Shown piece by piece: positions 9,155-18,394 of a DNA stretch of 57,777 bases. The notes under the pieces were generated by a model. The model ran no database searches. It was not told the origin of the DNA and worked only from the letters and a program-made list of their open reading frames with translations. The stretch spans positions 1 to 57,777 of the forward strand of contig JAJXYR010000224.1 of NCBI GenBank assembly GCA_021780475.1. The letters run 5' to 3'. Made by a program: the position numbers and the translations under genes. This DNA comes from Pseudomonadota bacterium (GTDB lineage: Bacteria > Pseudomonadota > Gammaproteobacteria > Steroidobacterales > Steroidobacteraceae). Within the stretch, counting starts at the first letter, position 1. The number at the start of each line of letters is the position of its first letter.

Positions 9155-10093
9155 ATGCCGAAATCCACCATCGCCGCGCTGCAGCTCGGCACCTCGCCGC
9201 AGGGCGGGGCGCACACGCTCGCGCGAATTCTGTCGTTCGAATCCGAGATCCGCGCATCCGGTGCGGCCCTGGTCGTGATGCCCGAGGCGCTGTTGGGCGG
9301 CTATCCCAAAGGGGAGATCTTCGGTACGCGCCTCGGCTACCGGCTCCCCGAGGGACGGGAGCGATTCGCGCGCTATTTCGCCGAAGCCATCGACGTTCCG
9401 GGAGCGCAGACCGATGCCCTCGCCGAGCTGGCGACTCGATGCGGGGCCTCGCTCGTCGTGGGCGTGATCGAGCGTGATCGAAGTTCGCTGTATTGCACGG
9501 CCCTGTTCTTCGACCCGAACGCCGGCCTGGTGGCGAAACATCGCAAGCTCATGCCGACCGGCACGGAACGCCTGATCTGGGCGCAAGGCGACGGATCGAC
9601 GCTCGCCGTCGTACCGACGGCCGCCGGCGTCGCCGGCGCGGCGATCTGCTGGGAGAATCACATGCCGCTGCTGCGCATGGCCATGTATGCGCGAGGCATA
9701 CAGATCTGGTGCGCACCGACCGTGGACGAGCGAGAGATCTGGCAGTGTTCGATGCGGCACATCGCTCACGAGGGACGTTGCTTCGTGGCCAGCGCCTGCC
9801 AGATCCAACCGTCGCCACGGGAACTCGGGATCGAGGTGCCGGGCTGGGATCCCGACCGGCCGCTGATCAACGGCGGCAGCGTGATCGTCGGACCGATGGG
9901 CGACGTCCTCGCGGGCCCGCTGTACGCAACGAGCGGACTGGTCATCGCCGAGATCGACACCGACGAGCTGATCCGTGCCCGCTACGACTTCGACGTCGTC
10001 GGTCATTACGCGAGACCGGACGTCTTCTCGCTCTCGGTCGATGCACGAGCGAAGCACCCCGTGTGTTTCGATTCCGCGGTCGATCAGAAGTAG
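9155..10093 (+). CDS. nitrilase / carbon-nitrogen hydrolase
   Basis: Catalytic E-K-C pattern: [38 protein letters not shown]. Confidence 0.85.
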   Translation: MPKSTIAALQLGTSPQGGAHTLARILSFESEIRASGAALVVMPEALLGGYPKGEIFGTRLGYRLPEGRERFARYFAEAIDVPGAQTDALAELATRCGASLVVGVIERDRSSLYCTALFFDPNAGLVAKHRKLMPTGTERLIWAQGDGSTLAVVPTAAGVAGAAICWENHMPLLRMAMYARGIQIWCAPTVDEREIWQCSMRHIAHEGRCFVASACQIQPSPRELGIEVPGWDPDRPLINGGSVIVGPMGDVLAGPLYATSGLVIAEIDTDELIRARYDFDVVGHYARPDVFSLSVDARAKHPVCFDSAVDQK

Positions 10094-10200
10094 CCGGTCG
10101 CGGCGCGGCAGCACCACTCAGCCGTTGTCTGAGCGGCCTGCGCGCCGCGAAGTACGCCATGCGATCGATGCTGACCGCGTGCGGAATCCGCTCAGTCGAA

Positions 10201-10824
10201 TTAGCGGCGTTCGCTGGATCCCTGGGCGTGCCGCGCCTTCGCGCCGCCGGCGTGCCCGGAACTGGACGGGGTACCGCCCGACGGAGCAGAGTTCGACGTC
10301 CCCGCGCCGGACGACCCACCGGAACTCGCGGCTGCACCGAGCAACCCGCTGCCGCTGCCGGTAACCAGCGGATTGCCATTCCCGCCGGCGCCACTGGCGT
10401 TCGCCGATCCTGCGAGCGCGCCAGCGCCGTTCCCGGTGCCCGGCGCGCCACTCGTCGTGCTGCCGCTCGCGTTACCCGCCGCCGAGACCGCGCCGGTAGA
10501 TTGACCGATGCCCGCGGCACCGTTCGCAGCGCCGGCAACCGCCTGGCTCGCGCTCACAGTCGGCAGCGACGGTCGCGGTATGGTCGCAGCTCGCGGCGTG
10601 GCGAATCCGCCCTGTCCTGCGAGATCGCCGCTGCCGGTCGGCCCGTCGATCCCGCCCATGCCGCCGAGCTGTCCGCCGAGCATGCCGCCGCTCGCACCAC
10701 CGCCGGCGCCAAGCATGCCCCCGACCGCCCCTGAACCGCTGCCGAAGATGCCGGCCTGCGCCGGCGCAGTCAAAACCAGTGCCGCCGCAACTGCGGCGCC
10801 CGCCACCCATATCTTGCTGTTCAT
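10201..10824 (-). CDS. secreted Gly/Ala/Ser-rich low-complexity protein
   Basis: Signal peptide MNSKIWVAGAAVAAALVLTAPAQA then GIFGSGSGAVGGMLGAGGGASGGMLGGQLGGMGG... Confidence 0.6.
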   Translation of the reverse strand: MNSKIWVAGAAVAAALVLTAPAQAGIFGSGSGAVGGMLGAGGGASGGMLGGQLGGMGGIDGPTGSGDLAGQGGFATPRAATIPRPSLPTVSASQAVAGAANGAAGIGQSTGAVSAAGNASGSTTSGAPGTGNGAGALAGSANASGAGGNGNPLVTGSGSGLLGAAASSGGSSGAGTSNSAPSGGTPSSSGHAGGAKARHAQGSSERR

Positions 10825-10914
10825 CGTCGTGCTCCTGTTTCGCCGCGGCCATCCCGCGGCTTCTACTGGTCATACGACGGAGCGCACGGGTTTCGTCCCC
10901 GTCCCGCGAGTTTT

Positions 10915-12168
10915 TTATTTGGCGCCGAGCAGACCGTAACCGTAGATCGGATCCCGTCCGGTCGGGCCGAGATCGACCGCGCGACGGATCAACGCGGCCA
11001 ACGCCGCCGCGGCCGCCGCCGGGTCAGGCGCAGACATCCGGGCGGCGAACAACGCGGCGACGGTAGGCGCGGCGAACGAGGTGCCACGAACCAGGGTCGA
11101 TCCTTGCCGCAGATTCGCCGCCTCAAGCTCGGCCCCTTGCGCGGCGAACGTCACCTGCGGGCCGCGCTCCGCTTCGAGCAGCACGCGCCGCTCGGCATCG
11201 ACCGCCGTGACGCCGACGACCTGCGGATAGGCCGCCGGATACAGCGGCGGGGCGGCCGGTCCGTCGTTGCCGACCGCGGCAACGATCACGTATCCGCGGG
11301 CGAGCAGCGCCGCGACCACCTGCGCGAGCAGGAGATTTTTCGGCCCGACCAGGCTGATGTTGATCACCGGTACGCGGTTCTGCGCGAGCCACGCGAGTGC
11401 GGCGACGATCGCATCGACCGAGCCGCCGGTCGGTTGGCCGCAATAGACATCGGCCGCATAGAGATCCGCACGGGCGCGACGCACCAGAAGTGACGCGACC
11501 GCCGTGCCGTGGGCGCCCGGCTGCGCTGTACCGCCGCATCCCCACGGATGCACGGTCGAGTCCCGGAACGCCGGCTCTGTCGCATTGACCCCCGAGTCGA
11601 CCAAGCCGACACGAATCCGAGAGTGCGGCGCGGCGCCGGTGGTTGGCGGCATCTGCGACGCGCTCACCGGCGCCGCGGTTGGCGCTTCTCCGCCGCGTAG
11701 ATAGATGTGATCGTAATCGAGCGTCGCCTCGGGCACGGCTGCGCGCAACTCATTCAAGGCCGCGCGGGTCGAGCGGCGTGCCGGTATGCGCAGCACGACG
11801 ATGCGCAGATCGAGCGAATGCAGTTCCTGTTCGCTCTCGACGGCGAAGCCCAGTGCGAGCGCGCGGGTGAGTGCGTCCGGGGTGGGAAAAGACGCCAGAA
11901 TCTCGTCGCGCACGATCGGCTCGCCGGCCGGGTCCGCCTCGATCAGCCGGCGGTGGGCGCGGATCAGACGGCGAATTTGCAGATGCCGCAAATCGATGCG
12001 CCGATCGAGCCCGTCCGGTTGCAGTTGGTCGATGGTCTGTTGCACCGGACCAATCGGCAGCGAGGTCATCGGTAGCTGGAGGCGCAGCTGCGCCGCAGCC
12101 GGCGCCGCCAGCACCCAAATCGCCAGCAGTCCCCATCGTCCCCTACTCACGGCACTCTCCGGGCGCAC
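10915..12168 (-). CDS. S8 family serine peptidase (subtilase)
   Basis: Catalytic triad motifs VGLVDSGVN (D), GAHGTAVASLL (H), VRGTSFAAPTVAA (S); N-terminal signal-like segment. Confidence 0.85.
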   Translation of the reverse strand: MRPESAVSRGRWGLLAIWVLAAPAAAQLRLQLPMTSLPIGPVQQTIDQLQPDGLDRRIDLRHLQIRRLIRAHRRLIEADPAGEPIVRDEILASFPTPDALTRALALGFAVESEQELHSLDLRIVVLRIPARRSTRAALNELRAAVPEATLDYDHIYLRGGEAPTAAPVSASQMPPTTGAAPHSRIRVGLVDSGVNATEPAFRDSTVHPWGCGGTAQPGAHGTAVASLLVRRARADLYAADVYCGQPTGGSVDAIVAALAWLAQNRVPVINISLVGPKNLLLAQVVAALLARGYVIVAAVGNDGPAAPPLYPAAYPQVVGVTAVDAERRVLLEAERGPQVTFAAQGAELEAANLRQGSTLVRGTSFAAPTVAALFAARMSAPDPAAAAAALAALIRRAVDLGPTGRDPIYGYGLLGAK

Positions 12169-12262
12169 GCGGCTCGGCCGCAGCTTGTACGGATCATAGT
12201 CGGTGCCGGGCGAATTTCTCTACAATGCATGGACTAAAACCCCTGGGGCGAACGTCTACACC

Positions 12263-12748
12263 ATGATGACGAACGGGACGCCGGAAAACGTCCACCGACA
12301 GATCGTGGACTTGCTGCCGCGGCTGCGACGATTCGCGCGCAATTTGACGCGCAATCCGCACGACGCCGACGACGTCGTCCAGATCGCGGTGGAACGGGCG
12401 CTGGCGCATCTGTCGCAGTGGCGCAGCGACTCACCCCTGGACCGCTGGATGTACAAGATAGTGAAGAACGCCTGGTTCGACGAATTCCGCTCCCGCAAGC
12501 GGCGCGACGAGGTGTTCCTCCCCGAAGACGCCGGTGATAGTGCAACGGACCAAGATCCTGGCGACGCGCTGTCGATTCGCGCGGCCGTCGCGCGATTGCC
12601 TGAGGAGCAGCGTCTCGCGGTCAGCCTCGTGCTCGTCGAGGGTCTCTCGTACCAGGAAGCGGCGGACGTGCTCGAGGTACCGGTCGGCACGCTGACCAGC
12701 CGGCTTGCACGCGCGCGTCAGGCCCTGCAAGCGGCGTTGCGAGCTTGA
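12263..12748 (+). CDS. ECF-type RNA polymerase sigma factor
   Basis: LPRLRRFARNLTRNPHDADDVVQIAVERAL (region 2) and LPEEQRLAVSLVLVEGLSYQEAADVLEVPVGTLTSRLARARQAL (region 4). Confidence 0.9.
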   Translation: MMTNGTPENVHRQIVDLLPRLRRFARNLTRNPHDADDVVQIAVERALAHLSQWRSDSPLDRWMYKIVKNAWFDEFRSRKRRDEVFLPEDAGDSATDQDPGDALSIRAAVARLPEEQRLAVSLVLVEGLSYQEAADVLEVPVGTLTSRLARARQALQAALRA

Positions 12749-12764
12749 GCGAAAGGAAACCGAT

Positions 12765-13526
12765 ATGACGATCTCCGACGAAATGCTGATGGCCTTCGCG
12801 GACGGCGAACTCGATGCCGCGGCGGCTGCCGCCGTCGAGGCCGCGCTGCACGCCGACCCACGCCTCGCCGCGCGGGTCGCCGAGCACCAAGCGCTGCGCG
12901 CGCGTGTGCAGGCGGCGTTTAGCGAGGAACTCGAAGAACCCGTGCCGCGGCGCCTGATCGACACGGCGACGCGTGCGGTGGCCGCCACCGTCGACGCGCC
13001 GAAGATCCTGCCGATCGATGCGGCCCACATGCGCCGTGAGCGCTCCCGGTGGCGCGTACCGATTCCGCTCGCGATGGCCGCCAGTCTCGCGTTCGGCCTT
13101 ACCATCGGCTTCCTCGCATGGCACTCCCCGGTCCCGCTCCTCGGCGAGAATGCTCAAGGTGCGCTCGTTGCCGATGGCGGCCTTGCCCGCGCGTTGTCCG
13201 ACCAACTGGCCGGTCCGGGGGGGGCGGGCGGCGTCGACATCGGTCTTAGCTTCCTCAGCAAATCGGGTGGTTATTGCCGGACCTTCCAGATTGCGAAGGC
13301 GCTCGCACCAGCGGGACTCGCGTGCCGCAGCGGCAAGGACTGGCGCATCGACGTGCTGACGCAATCGAGCACGGGTCCGGGCGCGCAGACGGGGTATCGC
13401 ATGGCCGGCTCGAGCCTGCCGCCTGCCGTACTCACGGCCGTTCAGTCGCGGATCGTCGATCAGCCGCTCGATCGAGCCGGCGAGATCGCCGCGCGCCGAC
13501 GCGCTTGGCGGGCCCCGGCGCGCTAG
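12765..13526 (+). CDS. membrane anti-sigma factor
   Basis: MTISDEMLMAFADGELDAAAAAAVEAALHADPRLAARVAEHQALRARV N-terminal domain, single TM (IPLAMAASLAFGLTIGFLAW), directly downstream of the sigma gene. Confidence 0.8.
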   Translation: MTISDEMLMAFADGELDAAAAAAVEAALHADPRLAARVAEHQALRARVQAAFSEELEEPVPRRLIDTATRAVAATVDAPKILPIDAAHMRRERSRWRVPIPLAMAASLAFGLTIGFLAWHSPVPLLGENAQGALVADGGLARALSDQLAGPGGAGGVDIGLSFLSKSGGYCRTFQIAKALAPAGLACRSGKDWRIDVLTQSSTGPGAQTGYRMAGSSLPPAVLTAVQSRIVDQPLDRAGEIAARRRAWRAPAR

Positions 13527-13559
13527 GAATCCGGGCGGCTGAAACGCCGCCCGGGATTC
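13527..13559 (+). terminator. strong hairpin after the anti-sigma gene, terminator-like
   Basis: gaatccgggcggc-tgaaac-gccgcccgggattc near-perfect inverted repeat immediately after TAG; no clear T-tract. Confidence 0.5.
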
Positions 13560-13750
13560 GACGACAAAATCATCGCGCTATACGCCCGCGGCGCAGCGAG
13601 CCGTTGCGGTCGTGGAGCAGGGGGAAATTGTAGGTCTCGATCGAGCGACGGCGCTCGAGGCTGCGGGGCTAATGTGATCCACATCCTGAAAGGCGGGAAA
13701 AGAACGATGCTACACTCCGCGGACGAAAAACTCGCGGGTAGGGTGCATTC

Positions 13751-14326
13751 GTGGTCGCATTCGTCGTGATTCTCGCGTTGGCGGTCGTCGCGATCGCCTA
13801 CGTCGTCGGCATCTACAACGGACTGGTGAACCTGCGTGAAAACGTCAAGGTCGCTTGGGCCAATATCGACGTGCTGCTGAAACAGCGCCACGACGAGTTG
13901 CCGAAGCTGGTTGAGACCTGCAAGCGCTACATGCAGTTCGAGCAGGAGACGCTCGAGAAGGTCATGCGTGCCCGTGCCTCGGTCAGCCAGGCAAGCACCG
14001 CGGGCGATGTGGCTGCCGTCGGCGCCGCCGAGCAGCAGCTGCGCGCGGGCGTCGGCCGGCTGTTCGCCGTGGCCGAGAACTATCCGCAGCTGAAAGCCGA
14101 TGAGACGTTCAAGCAGCTGCAGAACCGGATCACCGCGCTCGAAGAATCCATCGCCGACCGCCGCGAGTTCTACAACGATCAGGTCAATCTGAACAACATC
14201 CGCGTCAAGGTGTTCCCGGACGTCATGATCGCGCAGAGATTCGGATTCCAGCCCGCGCAGTTGCTGAATTTCACGGCCGATGAGAAGCGCGACGTGGACA
14301 TGGACGCACTGTTCAGCGGTACCTAG
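13751..14326 (+). CDS. lemA: LemA family protein
   Basis: YNGLVNLRENVKVAWANIDVLLKQRHDELPKLVETCKRYMQFEQETLEKVMRAR; C-terminal FNNxR-like ending DQVNLNNIRVKVFPDVMIAQRFGF. Confidence 0.9.
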   Translation: MVAFVVILALAVVAIAYVVGIYNGLVNLRENVKVAWANIDVLLKQRHDELPKLVETCKRYMQFEQETLEKVMRARASVSQASTAGDVAAVGAAEQQLRAGVGRLFAVAENYPQLKADETFKQLQNRITALEESIADRREFYNDQVNLNNIRVKVFPDVMIAQRFGFQPAQLLNFTADEKRDVDMDALFSGT

Positions 14327-14340
14327 GAATAGGTCGGGCC

Positions 14341-15255
14341 ATGTCCGGCGATCGGGTCGAAATGTGGGTCGTCATGCTCGGCTTGGCGGTCATCGCAGCT
14401 TATTCCTTTTGGATCGCCATCAAGGCGTGGTCCAAAAATCGCATCCTCGAGGAGACGCCGACGTCGCGCATCCGTTCCGCGGCACAGGGCTACGTCGAAC
14501 TCGGCGGACGCGCCGTGCTGCCGCCGCAGGCGGCGACCCGGGGTCCGTTGACGGGCATACCCTGTGCTTGGTGGCGCTACAAAGTCGAGGAGCGGCGCGC
14601 CACCGGCCGATCGCGCTCGTGGTGCACGATTCAGGGCGCCACCAGCGATTCGACCTTTCTACTGGATGATGGCACCGGGCAATGCCTCGTCGATCCCCGC
14701 GGCGCCGAGGTCTTTCCGACCGACAGCGATGTTTGGTACGGGCCGACGGAGTGGCCGCAGGTGCGCGTGCCGAAAGGCACCGGGGTCTTCGGCTGGCTGG
14801 TCGACGCCTGTGTGACCGACAAATACCGCTATACTGAGCATCGCCTGCAGCCCGGCGAGCATGTGTGCGCACTCGGCGCATTCCGCAGTGTCGGCGGTGC
14901 CGGCGTCGGGGATTCCGATGGCGAGGTGGCCGACCTGCTGCACGAATGGAAGCGGGACCAGGCTGCATTGCTGGCGCGCTTCGACAAGGACCATGACGGG
15001 AGCCTGAATGGCGAGGAGTGGGAAAAGGCGCGTGCCGCGGCGCGTGAACAAGTCCTGGCGCAGCGCGCCGCGGCACCGGTGCCGCCGGCAGTGGACGTGC
15101 TCAGCGACCCCGCCGACGGTCGCGCCTTCCTGCTGTCAGCGTCGGACGGCGAATCGCTCGCACAGCGATTCCGCCGACGCGCGCTTGCGGGGGTCGGCGG
15201 ATTCGTGGGCAGCAGCGCCGCGCTCGCCTGGATATTGACCCACGTTGGAACGTGA
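14341..15255 (+). CDS. GIDE-domain membrane protein with an EF-hand-like loop
   Basis: GYVELGGRAVLPPQAATRGPLTGIPCAWWRYKVEE (GIDE-like) and DKDHDGSLNGEEWE (canonical EF-hand loop); TM at both ends; follows lemA. Confidence 0.7.
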   Translation: MSGDRVEMWVVMLGLAVIAAYSFWIAIKAWSKNRILEETPTSRIRSAAQGYVELGGRAVLPPQAATRGPLTGIPCAWWRYKVEERRATGRSRSWCTIQGATSDSTFLLDDGTGQCLVDPRGAEVFPTDSDVWYGPTEWPQVRVPKGTGVFGWLVDACVTDKYRYTEHRLQPGEHVCALGAFRSVGGAGVGDSDGEVADLLHEWKRDQAALLARFDKDHDGSLNGEEWEKARAAAREQVLAQRAAAPVPPAVDVLSDPADGRAFLLSASDGESLAQRFRRRALAGVGGFVGSSAALAWILTHVGT

Positions 15256-15315
15256 GGCGTTCGATCAACGGATCTTCGAAGTGGGCACGACGCCAGCGGT
15301 ATGGAGGGAGCGGGC

Positions 15316-17304
15316 ATGAAGTATCTGCGGGCGATCGTGTTGACTGTGACGGCGGTCCTGGCCGCACCGGTGTGGGCGGGGCAATCACCGACCGATCCGG
15401 TCATGTTGTTCGGTGCGGCGCCACAGCGAGCCGGGATGACCTTGAGTCCGGGAGGGCGGCTGCTGGCGTGGCTGCGGCCGGCCGGTTCCGGACCCGAGGT
15501 GGTGGTCTACGATCTGCACGCCCGAACGATTCGGCGCACACTGCAAATGCCGGACCTGAGCATCCCCGGGCTGATGTGGGAAGACGACGGCACGCTGTTG
15601 ATCGACACCGTCCAGACTCACCGCCTCCCGGCCGATGCGAATCTGGATTGGGGACGGGCGATCCGGCTGAGCCGCATGCTCGCGGTCGACATCGCCAGCG
15701 GACGCGGCCGCTGGCTGCTGGCGGATCGGTTGAACGGCGGTTCGGGATACTTCGACACCGCGGCCGATCTGCTCGCCTGGGATATTCCGCAGAAGCCGCA
15801 CACGGCGATCATGGCGGCCAGCGTCTTCGATGCAGGTCATTACCGGCAAGGCACCGGCACGATGATTCATAACACACGCGGGGACTCGGGCATCGTGGGA
15901 GCCCTGTTCTCGGTGGACACGTCAACCGGGAAGGATCAGCCGATCGCGTACGGCGACGGCTTCACCAGCCAGTGGGTGGTGGACTCGAACGGCAACCTGC
16001 TGGCCCGCGCTGACTGGCAGTTGCATCAATTCACGCTTTTTGCCCATCAGGGGAGCGACTGGCGGGAGATCTATCGCCGCATCGACCCGGTCGAGCCGCG
16101 CCTAGCGGGTGTCGATCAGGATTCGCATTCGATACTGGCGATCGTTACGGGCCGTGACGGGCGGCAGTATCTCGCCGCGATCCCGCTCGACGGCTCGGGA
16201 CCGAAGCGCATGTTGCCGGGGGTGCAGCAGCAGGTGCTTGGGGTCGAGATGTCCCGGTATGCGGAAAAGCTGACATCGGTGTGGGTGGGGCGCTCCGATC
16301 CACACCGGATCTGGATCGACACCGCGGCGCGATCGCGGTACGAGTCGATCGCGCGTGCGTTTCCGCGCCGAGAGGTACGCGTCTATGACGAGTCGCGGGA
16401 TGGCGGCAAGACCCTGGCCGAGGTCCAGGGGCCGAGCGAGCCACCGATCTACTATCTGATCGACTTCTCCACGCACCACGCGGACGATGCGGGTGAGGCC
16501 TATCCCCAGTTGGCGCACGTTGCGCTCGGGACGGCCAGTTCCGTACGGTATCAGGCTGGCGCCGGCCTCAGCGTACGTGCGCAGGTGATTCTGCCTCCCG
16601 GCGGCGGCAAGGACCTCCCGCTCGTGGTGCTGGCTCCCGGCGGGCCGGTGGGAAATGACCCCGAAGACTTCGACTGGTTCGCGCAATATCTGGCGTCCCG
16701 CGGCTATGCGGTGCTCAAGCCCCGCATTGCGCTGCATCCCCTCCCGACCGAGGGGGGGGTGATTTATTGGGGCGGCGTATCGCAGCGCTACGCCCTCGAC
16801 GGCGTCGGATTCCTGGTGCAGCAGGGCATCGCCGATCCTCATCGGGTGTGCATCGTCGGTGTTGGGTACGGCGGTTATGCGGCGTTGTCTGGCGCTGCCT
16901 TCTCACCTGCCGCGTATGCCTGCGCCGTGAGTGTCAACGGCATTTCGGATCTGCCGCGGCTGCTCGGGCAACAACAGAATGTATTCGGCGGGGCGGACTC
17001 GGACCATGCCGCGTTGGCACTCTGGCGTACTTACATGGGGCCCTTGCATGACCCGAAGCTGGCCGAACAGTCTCCCCTTGGCGCTGCAGGCAAGGTGGAC
17101 GCGCCGGTGCTGCTGGTTCACGACGAAAATGACGCCGTCGTACCCATGATGCAGTCACAGGAGATGCAGCGTGCGCTGGAGAAAGCGGGCAAGCGCGTGA
17201 CCTTCGTCAAGCTGGATGGCGGGGATCATGAGCTGGTGCATGCGCAGACGCGCATCGCGGTACTCAATGCCGTCGGCGGCTTCCTCCAGAAATTCCTGCA
17301 CTGA
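15316..17304 (+). CDS. S9 (prolyl oligopeptidase) family protein, catalytic Ser apparently replaced by Gly
   Basis: Signal peptide; IVGVGYGGYAAL where S9 enzymes have GxSYGGYAAL; Asp (VHDENDAVVP) and His (LDGGDHEL) regions retained. Confidence 0.8.
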   Translation: MKYLRAIVLTVTAVLAAPVWAGQSPTDPVMLFGAAPQRAGMTLSPGGRLLAWLRPAGSGPEVVVYDLHARTIRRTLQMPDLSIPGLMWEDDGTLLIDTVQTHRLPADANLDWGRAIRLSRMLAVDIASGRGRWLLADRLNGGSGYFDTAADLLAWDIPQKPHTAIMAASVFDAGHYRQGTGTMIHNTRGDSGIVGALFSVDTSTGKDQPIAYGDGFTSQWVVDSNGNLLARADWQLHQFTLFAHQGSDWREIYRRIDPVEPRLAGVDQDSHSILAIVTGRDGRQYLAAIPLDGSGPKRMLPGVQQQVLGVEMSRYAEKLTSVWVGRSDPHRIWIDTAARSRYESIARAFPRREVRVYDESRDGGKTLAEVQGPSEPPIYYLIDFSTHHADDAGEAYPQLAHVALGTASSVRYQAGAGLSVRAQVILPPGGGKDLPLVVLAPGGPVGNDPEDFDWFAQYLASRGYAVLKPRIALHPLPTEGGVIYWGGVSQRYALDGVGFLVQQGIADPHRVCIVGVGYGGYAALSGAAFSPAAYACAVSVNGISDLPRLLGQQQNVFGGADSDHAALALWRTYMGPLHDPKLAEQSPLGAAGKVDAPVLLVHDENDAVVPMMQSQEMQRALEKAGKRVTFVKLDGGDHELVHAQTRIAVLNAVGGFLQKFLH

Positions 17305-17540
17305 CGCGCCCGATTTCTGTCCGCCACCAGTTCCGCATGGAGACCGCGCTTTGCCGCTTCGCCGGGCACCGCGCCTTCATCACCCAGCCGGATAAGCTGT
17401 TCGAGAACGTGCACCGCGAGGAGAAGCGAGTCGCGGATCGTTGAGTCGGGCTGCCGGGAATGCGATGCGGCAATGGTCCGCCCGGAGGCGGTTTATACCT
17501 ATTTGCGCGCGGAGCACTCTTTGAGATAGAGTACTCTGCA

Positions 17541-18116
17541 ATGGACATCGACAAGAACGAAGCAGCTCTGGCGCTGGCCGCGATCGATGCCGCCGGCGCC
17601 CGCAGCGCGCAGATGCAGCGCTACCGGCGATTCGCGCCCTTCCTGATCCTATGGGGGGGCATCTGGCTGGTGGCGAACAGTCTGACCGACCTCGCCCCGC
17701 CGCAAGTGAACACGATCTGGATGGTGCTGACCGTGGCCGGCGCGGCGCTGAGCTTATGGTTGGGATGGCGTCAGCATGCTGCGGCGGCGCAGGTTGGCGA
17801 GCCCCGCGGCCGCCAGAACCAAGGCTGGCGCGTCACGCTCTGCTTCGCGGTGACCATCGCATTTCAGATTGCCGCGCTGGCCGTGCTGCCCGCCGCGGAC
17901 GGACGCCAGCAGGATACGTTCCTCTCGATGTTCTGGACGTTCCTCTACATGGCGGTAGGCGCCTGGGCTGGCTGGCGCCTATTTGTCATCGGGTGTGTCG
18001 GTACGTCCCTGATCCTCGCCGGCTACTTCGGCATTCAAAGCCACTATTTCCTCTACATGGGATGCGTCTCCGGCGGCGCGCTGATCACCGGCGGGTTCTG
18101 GCTGCGCCGCCTGTGA
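17541..18116 (+). CDS. multi-TM membrane protein of unknown function
   Basis: MDIDKNEAALALAAIDAAGARSAQMQRYRRFAPFLILWGGIWLVANSLTDL..., several TM helices; overlaps the next gene. Confidence 0.65.
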   Translation: MDIDKNEAALALAAIDAAGARSAQMQRYRRFAPFLILWGGIWLVANSLTDLAPPQVNTIWMVLTVAGAALSLWLGWRQHAAAAQVGEPRGRQNQGWRVTLCFAVTIAFQIAALAVLPAADGRQQDTFLSMFWTFLYMAVGAWAGWRLFVIGCVGTSLILAGYFGIQSHYFLYMGCVSGGALITGGFWLRRL

Positions 18117-18394
18117 ACGAGTTGATCCATCAGCCGACGCGCCTGCATATCATGGCCACGCTCAATGCCCTGCGCACCGGGGCGAAACTGGAATTCATCG
18201 AACTGCGCAAGCTGCTGAACGTCACGGACGGCAACCTCGGCATGCATCTCGCGACGCTCGAGAAGGCGGGGTATGTCGAGATCGAGAAAGTGTTCGTCGC
18301 CAAGAAGCCGCGGACACGCATCTCGCTGACCCGCGCCGGACGCCGCGCCTTCGAGGCACACGTCCAATACCTGCGGGACATCCTTCATGCTTGA
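18113..18394 (+). CDS. winged-helix transcriptional regulator (MarR/ArsR-like)
   Basis: VNELIHQPTRLHIMATLNALRTGAKLEFIELRKLLNVTDGNLGMHLATLEKAGYVEIEK; GTG start overlaps upstream stop. Confidence 0.8.
   Translation: MNELIHQPTRLHIMATLNALRTGAKLEFIELRKLLNVTDGNLGMHLATLEKAGYVEIEKVFVAKKPRTRISLTRAGRRAFEAHVQYLRDILHA

Noticed and set aside
10825-12262. Possible ECF promoter boxes (AAACCC...CGTC-like) upstream of the Gly-rich and sigma genes
   Set aside because: Spacing between putative -35 and -10 is inconsistent between the sites; not strong enough to call.
10895-13740. 13-mer AAAAACTCGCGGG shared between the region after the subtilase stop (minus strand) and the lemA upstream region
   Set aside because: Only two copies in different contexts; no evidence for a regulatory repeat.
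17305-17540. Short frames between the S9 homologue and the membrane protein (e.g. METALCRFAGHRAFITQPDKLFENVHREEKRVADR)
   Set aside because: Could be a gene remnant but no family recognised.
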